NCBI RefSeq assembly: GCF_029852145.1
Contig: NC_079975.1
Span: 13,203,275 to 13,267,274 of the forward strand
Length of the DNA: 64,000 nucleotides
Direction of reading: 5' to 3'
Source of the DNA: Microplitis mediator
Lineage: Eukaryota; Arthropoda; Insecta; Hymenoptera; Braconidae
Shown here: piece by piece, positions 57,310 to 64,000 of the stretch
How positions within the stretch are numbered: position 1 is the stretch's first letter
Layout: the number at the start of each line of letters is the position of its first letter
Translations under genes and position numbers: made by a program
Notes under the pieces: generated by a model
The model's database searches: none
The model's input: only the letters and a program-made list of their open reading frames with translations
What the model was told of the DNA's origin: nothing

Positions 57310-60300
57310 ACTTATTAGCAGTATTTGTACTTGGATCAACTCTTTTTACAATTTTAATTGAGATTCAAATTTATCAATATTCCAATCACTCAGTAATACT
57401 TACATCCAATTCATTCAACGTGATCTCAATAGATTTAACCCTCACAAAAACAATTAAAATCTCTTGTAATATACAATAATGATTGATGTATTTTTTTTCT
57501 TCGTGATTTATTAGTATCAAATATAGGATATTTATTATTTATTTATTTTTTCTGTTAATTTTTTTCGATGAGTCTATCGGTTTCTTTATCTTCAGTCACA
57601 CAGTAACTCCAGTAACATAAGAGTTATAAACTTTTTCAATCATGTTGTCGCTAGTGCGTTTTACTCTAATATGGAATCGTTGACCCGAGTTGCTGGCTGT
57701 GAGAAAAAGGGATACACGAACGAACGAGTAGACGTGTAGAGAAAGAAGAAAAAAAAAGAGAGAAAGAGAGAGAGAGCCAGCTCTTACGATCATTTTCTGT
57801 GCTGTGAAAAACGCAAAATGGCTGGTACAAAATCTTCACAGCAAAAATTTAGTTTTAACAGAGAATCAAATCAGCATCAAAAATATAATAGAAAAATTTT
57901 GTTAAGATTTTATATCTATATTATAGGCTTTGAGGTTGCAATTGTATTTTATAACGTTAATGTACTTAAGAAAAAAAAACTCAGCTTCAAGTTATGTAAC
58001 GGAAGAGTACTACCTCTCCACTTCACGTTCGAAGTGTGCATTAATACTAATATTTTGGTGGATTATTTTCACACTTTTTTTCTTATCAAAGTTTTAGACG
58101 TTCTTACGTACGTAAAGTGAGATACACTTTAATTTGTGATTAGGAAGATAAAAAATTGAAGTTTTTCATACCTGTTACGATAAACTCATGTCGAAAAAAA
58201 TGTTTTGGGAAGCAAAAAGATCGGAAATGAAACGAGGATGGAATAGCTCACGGGTATTTTTCCTATCTATAAAAGTTGAGTTTCATCGTCGTCGTTGACG
58301 TTGCTAATGTTTCCCGTTTCATTTGGTTCCTTCGTCTCAATCTCATTGAGGTTGGTCAGTAACTACGTAGTGGCCTCTTTATCATCAGATTAAGCGGCTT
58401 AAATATATACAATTTATTTGTTTAATTCTTTTATTTCACTCATTAAATTTTGTAAAGATAAGAATACAACTTGTCTAAATTTTTATTGGGCAAGTCGTTT
58501 TTCGAAAATAGTCAGCGTCGAAAAAAACTTGTTATAAAATGTAATTAATTTATATCCACCCAACGTTGATATTAGAAAATAATAATTTCACATTGCCGAA
58601 TTCTCTTTATAGTCACTTGGTTATTTTGAAAATACTTTAATTATAATTATAATTTTGTATTCTTTTATAGTTTATCTTGAAAATGGTACAGTTGGGCCAA
58701 GGATTCCGTTTGCTCACAAAATTCAAAGAATTCTTGGCTGGTAGTTCGTTATTTCAGAGCCAGCTAAATGTTCCCAATGCAAACTTTCGTCTATGTATTC
58801 ATAAACTCTTTGGCTTGCTTTACTTTAAATTTCCACTTTTGTTTTTAATTCACGTGATTCTGGATTAAAATTTAGGAATGATGCTATCATTATAGAAGAT
58901 TGTCGAAATTCCTAAAGTTCTGTAAATACATTCGTTGCTCTTGCAACCGTTTATAAATATCTTCTTACAGAGCTATCTTCTCTCAAAAATAATATAGGGT
59001 AGCAGTACAGTTTTTGGCCACTTTAAGGCCAGTTTTAGCCATTTAGAAATTTTAAATAAAACAATTTGTAAAATATGCAATGACATTATGAATTGTTTAA
59101 ATGTGTTCGACGATACTTTCATCACACTATTACAATGGAATTTTTTTAAAAATATGTTTTCATTAATTAAAATAAAGTATTAAATGTCCGAAAATGGAGC
59201 AGTGACCACAAATGGTACTTTTACCCTATGTAGGTACTGCTATAGCACTATAGTAAGGAATACTATATTATATTGTAGTCATACTGTGGATACACGTGTA
59301 CATAATATTTATAACGAATAAAACACCAAAAAATTACCAATAGTATAACAAGTTACGTGTGTAAATATCTCAGGGGACAAACTTTGTTTTTGTTTTCGTT
59401 TAATACCTACCATAAAAATGATTTAATTATCAACAATTAATATTAAATACTTTGAATTTATGTATATGCATAGTAAAGTCCAGAGGTTTGAAGGTCTGTC
59501 GGATTCCATGGTGGTAATGCTATCATTTTCTGTTTCAATGTATGTATGTCTTACATACATATGACTTACAATGTGTAAGTATAGTATGTGTTTAAACAGT
59601 GAACAGCTACGGTGACTTGGCAAAAGCGAGCAAGCTTGCACGAGAGATTGGAATGTTTCCCGTCCACCATCATTCCTCTTCTCCCCTTACCATTCCTTTC
59701 CCCTTTATCTTCCGTAGTCCGGCTCGATCTTCGTCTTTTGAATATATTAAAGTATATATATATATATTTTATATCATGCCAAGACTTTTGACGTAGTGGC
59801 TCCTGGTATTACACTCGTAAGGATTCACAGTCGCCGGAAAACGCCGAAGATACCCGAAGGCGAGAATTAAGAAGAGACCATTGCTCACAGAGAACAAGTA
59901 TTATGAGCGACTTTTTACTTCAGGTTTTCTATATTCATCATGCAACTTCCTTCTACAAGTATAATAAAACCTTCCCTTGCCATCAGGATACCGTAAATCG
60001 CTTTACGAACAAAAATAACCATCCTCTACAGACACTTTGCCGGTATGCCTATGATGCGTGTTTTTGACATCAATACAAACGATAAGACGTTCAATTTTAA
60101 AGAGCATTCTTTGATTTAGATTTTTTTTTCTTCTATTAACTATTCATGAATCCACTTTTACTTGATTTTCAACTAGTTTAAGTCTTTGTTTGAATAGAAG
60201 AAAAATTAATAACGAATATTATTGAATTATATTACACGTTTAATATTATAACGATTTACTTTGATATTTTGTTTTTCAATAAGTATGAAAAAGCATAAGA

Positions 60301-60590
60301 AAAGAATTACATAGTACGTAAAGGGGATGTTCAACGTTGAAAAATGATGAGGATATGTATGAGATCTTGAGAAGGAAAAAATGCGAAGTGAATGGTTGTG
60401 GTACAATGACACCGTGACCTTGCTAGCTTAGGGTCAACGCACGCGATTGGTCGGCTTCGACATGAACGCTCAAATCAGTAGCCCTTTATACTCTGATTTC
60501 TATACATTGGTGATTTTATGCTATCTATTTCGTGTGCTTAAACAAATATTTAGTAAAATATAAGATGTATTATAGAAACAAATAAATAAA
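57310..60590 (+). other. kibra: Kibra intron 3, middle part, no gene recognised
   Basis: Holds a GA-rich tract (57745-57777) and some short open frames with unremarkable sequence (57818-58120, 58677-58868, 59599-59796). None joins the kibra frame or shows a known domain. A few stretches are of normal GC content (58230-58380, 59600-59900), but no structure was found. Confidence 0.45.
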
Positions 60591-60599
60591 ATTGTTAGA

Positions 60600-60665
60600 C
60601 CTGCGGGCGGATTTCAAAATTTTCGGCTGTTTTCTAATCCAGTGAGCTAGAAAACATTAGTAAAT
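60600..60665 (+). repeat. Dispersed 'GGGCCAGCCCC' repeat, decayed fragment
   Basis: ACCTGCGGGCGGATTTCAAAA followed by GGCTGTTTTCTAATCCAGTG and AGCTAGAAAACATTAG follows the left end of the family with many changes. Confidence 0.5.
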
Positions 60666-61084
60666 GTACAATTTAGGCCCTTCGAAATAAAAAATACTCT
60701 CCGAGCTCAAGACTTATAGTTTCACATGTAGTGATTCCGAAGTATAGTCAAAATTAAGTGAAAATAAATCAATTATTTCAAACTATTCGCTTCTTATAGG
60801 AGTATCAATAGATCCAAACAATTTTGGTGATATTTTTAAGAATTAATCAAGATAATTGATCAATATTTCAAGGTATTCAACAAAAATAAAGAATTACTCT
60901 TGTTAACCAAAGAATTAGATCACCCTGGAAAAAAAAGTTCATGCCTGACCATATATACTTAGATATTATCACACATGATCACAAATAAACATATATGACT
61001 TAATGTACTCATGTATGATATGCATATAGGTTAAAAAAAATTATTTGAACTAAGAAAATAATATTTAAATATTACTCAAACGAA

Positions 61085-61155
61085 ATAGGCTCGAACCTGG
61101 ATCACTCCACATATCGACTAAGGCTTGTATCACTCTGCCAAACCACGGACTTAGT
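61085..61155 (-). repeat. tRNA-like segment
   Basis: Minus strand: A-box-like TGGTTTGGCAGAGTGATA and B box GGTTCGAGCCT at tRNA spacing. Arms are too degenerate for a working tRNA. Followed 150 bases away by the 5S-like fragment. Confidence 0.4.
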
Positions 61156-61298
61156 AGTTAAAACTATTTAAAAGATCTGTAAATTATTAATCAAGTAAAT
61201 TAATTAGGATTTATTGTCTTCATTAATGTAAAGGTCGGTTAAATTTAAATTGAAAAAAAAAAAAAAAGTTACTAGCGGTTAACTATTATTATACTAAG

Positions 61299-61360
61299 GG
61301 GTCACCCGTCCAATTAATGACCCACGTCTATGCTGCTTAACTCTGGTAATCGCTTAATGA
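61299..61360 (-). repeat. 5S rRNA-like fragment (old SINE copy or pseudogene)
   Basis: Minus strand: GCGATTACCAGAGTTAAGCA, then GCATAGACGTGGG and GGACGGGTGACCCC, aligned with the 5S-derived head of the SINE copies at 5343 and 25405 but more diverged. The SINE body is not recognisable next to it and no target repeat was found. Confidence 0.5.
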
Positions 61361-61727
61361 TAGTTTGATCTTCCAGTCTGCTATACACTTATAATAAAGA
61401 AAAATCCATGGCATTACTTAACTCAAATAATCAAATTGATACATCCTACGTAAATAATGCACCTAATAATGAATTTGGTTTTGTATATAAATTACAATAG
61501 AATTCATTAGATAGATATAATCAAATCTTTTTATCTATAAACTTATAAATATCCATACATAAATCGATTTATACTTTTAAATTTCTACCGAAACCTTTGA
61601 ATATTTTTTAAGTAATGGGAATTTAAGTTTGATTAATAGTTGACAAAATAAAAATTTAATAACATTAATATTACAATTGTCACATTATGTTATATATACA
61701 TGTGTATATGTATATTGGACCTATATA

Positions 61728-63000
61728 CATCAGTCATGTCTGATCAGATCTAATTATATATAGACTCAAATATAGTTAGATCTGATTATATATAGGCTTA
61801 AATATGATTATATCTAGCCTTCATCAGTTAGATCTAATCAGATCTAATTATATATAGACTAGGGTGGTCGTTAAAAATTAAATTTTTTCAGGCGCCCCAT
61901 AAAAAGCTTCTCTTAAGTGAAAAAGTACGGAGGGAATTTGGTTTTCCGGTTTAAGTAAAAAGAACACGTGCCGCAGAACGATTAAAGTTCATTTTTCGAT
62001 ACCATCGCGGTTTTTTTTAAATATCTCATGAAATATGCAGATTATAGGAAAAAATCATTGGAACAATTTTGTAGGAAATTAAATTCTTGACAAAAAAGGT
62101 CTTGTTCATTTTTTTTATAAAATGTGTATTTATGAAGATATTTTAAAAAAACATTTTTAGATCTTATCAATTGAGAATTTTAAAGATTATGAATGTCAAA
62201 AATATCGTTTTTTCTTAAATATAGACAACTTCGTAACTCGTGACATATCAATCATTAATGCTTGTGGTAGTTTCTATGTACTTAGAGAAATGTTATTTTC
62301 AAAATTTGTAATCCTTAAAACGCTCAATTCATCAGATCTAAAAAAAGTTTTTTCAAAATATCTTTATAAATACACATTTTATAAAAAAAATGAACATGAC
62401 CTTTTTTGTCAAGAATTTAATTTCCTACAAAATTGTTCTTATGATTTTTTCCTTTAATCCGCATATTTCATGAGATATTTAAAAAAATCGCGATTGTATC
62501 GAAAAATGAACTTTGATCGTCCTGCGGCACGTGTTCTTTTTACTTAAAAAGAAAAAACCGAATTCCCCACGTATTTTTTTATTAAAAAGAATCTTTCTAT
62601 TGGGCACCTGAGAAAATTTAATTTTTAATGACCACTCTAATATAGACTTATATATAATTAGACCTGATCATATATAGACATATATGATTATACCTGGCCT
62701 TCATCAGCCAGGTCTGATCAGATCTAATTATATATAGACCTATATATAATTAGACCTGATCATATATAGGCTTATATATGATTATATCTAGCTTTCATCA
62801 GTTAAATCCAATCAGATTTAATTCTATATAGACTTATATATACTTAGATCTGATCATATATAGGCTTATATATATACTTAGACCTGACTATATATAGGCT
62901 TATATATGATTATATCTAGTCTTCATCAGCCAAGTCTGATCAGATCTAATTGTATGTAGGTTCATATATAATTATATATACTTCCATGTATAACCATGTA
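61728..63000. repeat. 95-bp tandem array of TATATATAGAC / CATCAG units
   Basis: CATCAG(C/T)…TCTGATCAGATC recurs at 61728, 61823, 62702, 62797 and 62925. Spacing is 95 bases once the inserted 780-base element is removed, with a 33-base extra in the last unit. Units are full of TATATA and GATC palindromes. Confidence 0.8.
61860..62639. mobile_element. 780-bp hAT-type foldback element with 8-bp target duplication
   Basis: Ends TAGGGTGGTCGTTAAAAATT and its complement AATTTTTAATGACCACTCTA. Almost the whole element is two complementary arms of about 360 bases. ATATAGAC flanks it exactly on both sides (61852-61859 and 62640-62647). An 8-base duplication and TAGGGTGG ends are typical of hAT transposons. 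No transposase; non-autonomous. Confidence 0.85.
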
Positions 63001-63190
63001 GAATCATATATAATTCCATATATGATTATATGTAATTATATATGATCTCATATATAATCATATATACTCATATATAATCATATAAAATCATTTTTTATAG
63101 GGTTTAGTGCTAAAAAAGCACTGGAACATAACCTAAAACTATCAAGACACAACTCATCTTAAAAAATGCAAGTGGCGCTCCTCGTGACTG
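63000..63190. other. TATA-rich tail of the array and unique spacer
   Basis: Degenerate ATATAATCATATA words to about 63090, then about 100 bases without recognised content. Confidence 0.5.
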
Positions 63191-63500
63191 CATGGAAAAA
63201 AATAAACTTTAAAAATTATAACCCGGCACCCGGTTGTCAATATGGGGAATTTTAACATTCAAACAGTAAATTTTATAATACGTGTCGTCTATTTTCTAAG
63301 TATCAGTTGCGATTTTTAAAGTTCAAATAGTAATTTTTCTTGCAGAGACAATAAATTTTCATACTTATCTTGTAATTATTCACGTTTGAATCATAAACGA
63401 AAAAATTACTATTTAGAATGATGGTATTAACTGATCACTTTATCATTATATTACTTGTCATTCTCAATTTATATAGTTAATTTTTTTCCGTGTGTCAATA
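63191..63500 (+). mobile_element. Dispersed inverted-repeat element, intact copy of the 8697 family
   Basis: Complementary ends GCATGGAAAAAAATAAAC and AATTTTTTTCCGTGTG. The inside matches 8697-8987 (ATAACCCGGCACC…, ATTATTCACGTTT, CATTATATTACTTGTC). About 300 bases, non-coding. Confidence 0.6.
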
Positions 63501-63520
63501 GAGTTTTTATTTTTAACATG

Positions 63521-64000
63521 AACTGAGAAAAAATTTATCTTCGGACAATCAAATTGGTTTTGTTAAATTCTGTTGAACTAAAATTTATTCGGGACAACTA
63601 AATTTTATTACGTCAATATAATCTATTTTATCATTTATAACAAATGATTTAATAGACCCTATTTGGTTGACATTAATATTTCTCTCTTTAAGATAATAAA
63701 ATCATTTGGTACAGTTAAAAAAATATTTATTTAATGGACAATTAAACTATTTTATAGTGCCAACAAATCCAAATATTAAAGCAAAATATTATTATATTAA
63801 CTCTAACAAATATTACTTAGACACAAAAAAATGTATTCATTTAGAATAAATATATATATTTGTTCGAGGTTAATAAATATATATTTTAACCTAATGATTA
63901 TTGATTTAAAAGTTATGGTGTTAGGCAGCAGCAGCGGGAGTAGTTCGGTGCTCGCCACTAGATCGCGCCCACCATTTGTGGTGTCCCTGGTAAGATACTT
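63521..64000 (-). mobile_element. Inverted, window-truncated copy of the 30594-31553 element
   Basis: Starts AACTGAGAAAAAATTTATCT and continues through GGGACAACTAAATTTTATTA and CAGCAGCAGCGGGAGTAG to GGTGTCCCTGGTAAGATACT at the window edge. This is the reverse of 31553-31080 with small differences. The other end lies outside the window. Confidence 0.75.

Noticed and set aside
57818..58120. ORF beginning MAGTKSSQQKFSFNRES after a GA-rich leader
   Set aside because: The first 25 codons look plausible as a first exon, but no donor, downstream exon or known family was found, and the rest is low-complexity AT-rich frame.
58677..58868. ORF beginning MVQLGQGFRLLTKFKEF
   Set aside because: Short, no known domain, not in frame with kibra and without convincing splice sites.

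Overview
The window looks like nuclear DNA from an AT-rich insect, most likely a parasitoid wasp (Hymenoptera). This rests on small spliced genes with GT-AG introns, protein sequences of insect type, very AT-rich non-coding DNA and a dense mix of short inverted-repeat transposons. The species cannot be named from the sequence alone. Coding exons make up less than a tenth of the window.

Layout. (1) 212-523: last coding exon of ribosomal protein gene RpS3A. (2) 2140-9248, + strand: complete seven-exon gene for nucleoporin Nup58, with a repeat-filled 5.2-kb last intron. (3) 9723-12777, - strand: complete four-exon FAM114A/Noxp20-family gene, tail to tail with Nup58. (4) 12.8-19.0 kb: intergenic DNA leading into the upstream region of kibra. 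(5) 19041-54522 and beyond, + strand: the first three coding exons of kibra, a Hippo-pathway WW-domain scaffold. Its first two coding exons are split by a 34-kb intron. The gene continues past the last exon seen, and no further exon was recognised before 64000.

The kibra intron and the DNA after exon 3 are a graveyard of nested mobile elements. Most have TA target duplications and ends beginning CAC(G/A/T)G followed by A-rich sequence. Several are inserted inside one another (27.2-29.7 kb, 39.4-42.7 kb). The most notable items are: (a) a SINE family whose head derives from 5S rRNA, with two full copies (5343-5784 on the - strand and 25405-25827 on the + strand), each with its own perfect target-site duplication; (b) a 5.27-kb TA-flanked element (32722-37992) carrying a spliced gene of its own and repeat arrays near both ends, with a related empty site at about 51.94 kb; (c) a near-perfect 780-bp foldback element with an 8-bp target duplication (61860-62639), inserted in a 95-bp tandem array; (d) an abundant 1.4-kb dispersed repeat that often serves as a landing site for other elements.

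The host genes are unrelated housekeeping or signalling genes (translation, nuclear pore, Golgi/vesicle-associated, growth control) and form no operon-like unit. I see no CRISPR array, no viral gene and no convincing functional tRNA or rRNA gene. Exon borders were set by reading-frame continuity and GT/AG sites, and element borders by inverted repeats and flanking duplications read by eye, so they may be off by a few bases where the ends are degenerate.
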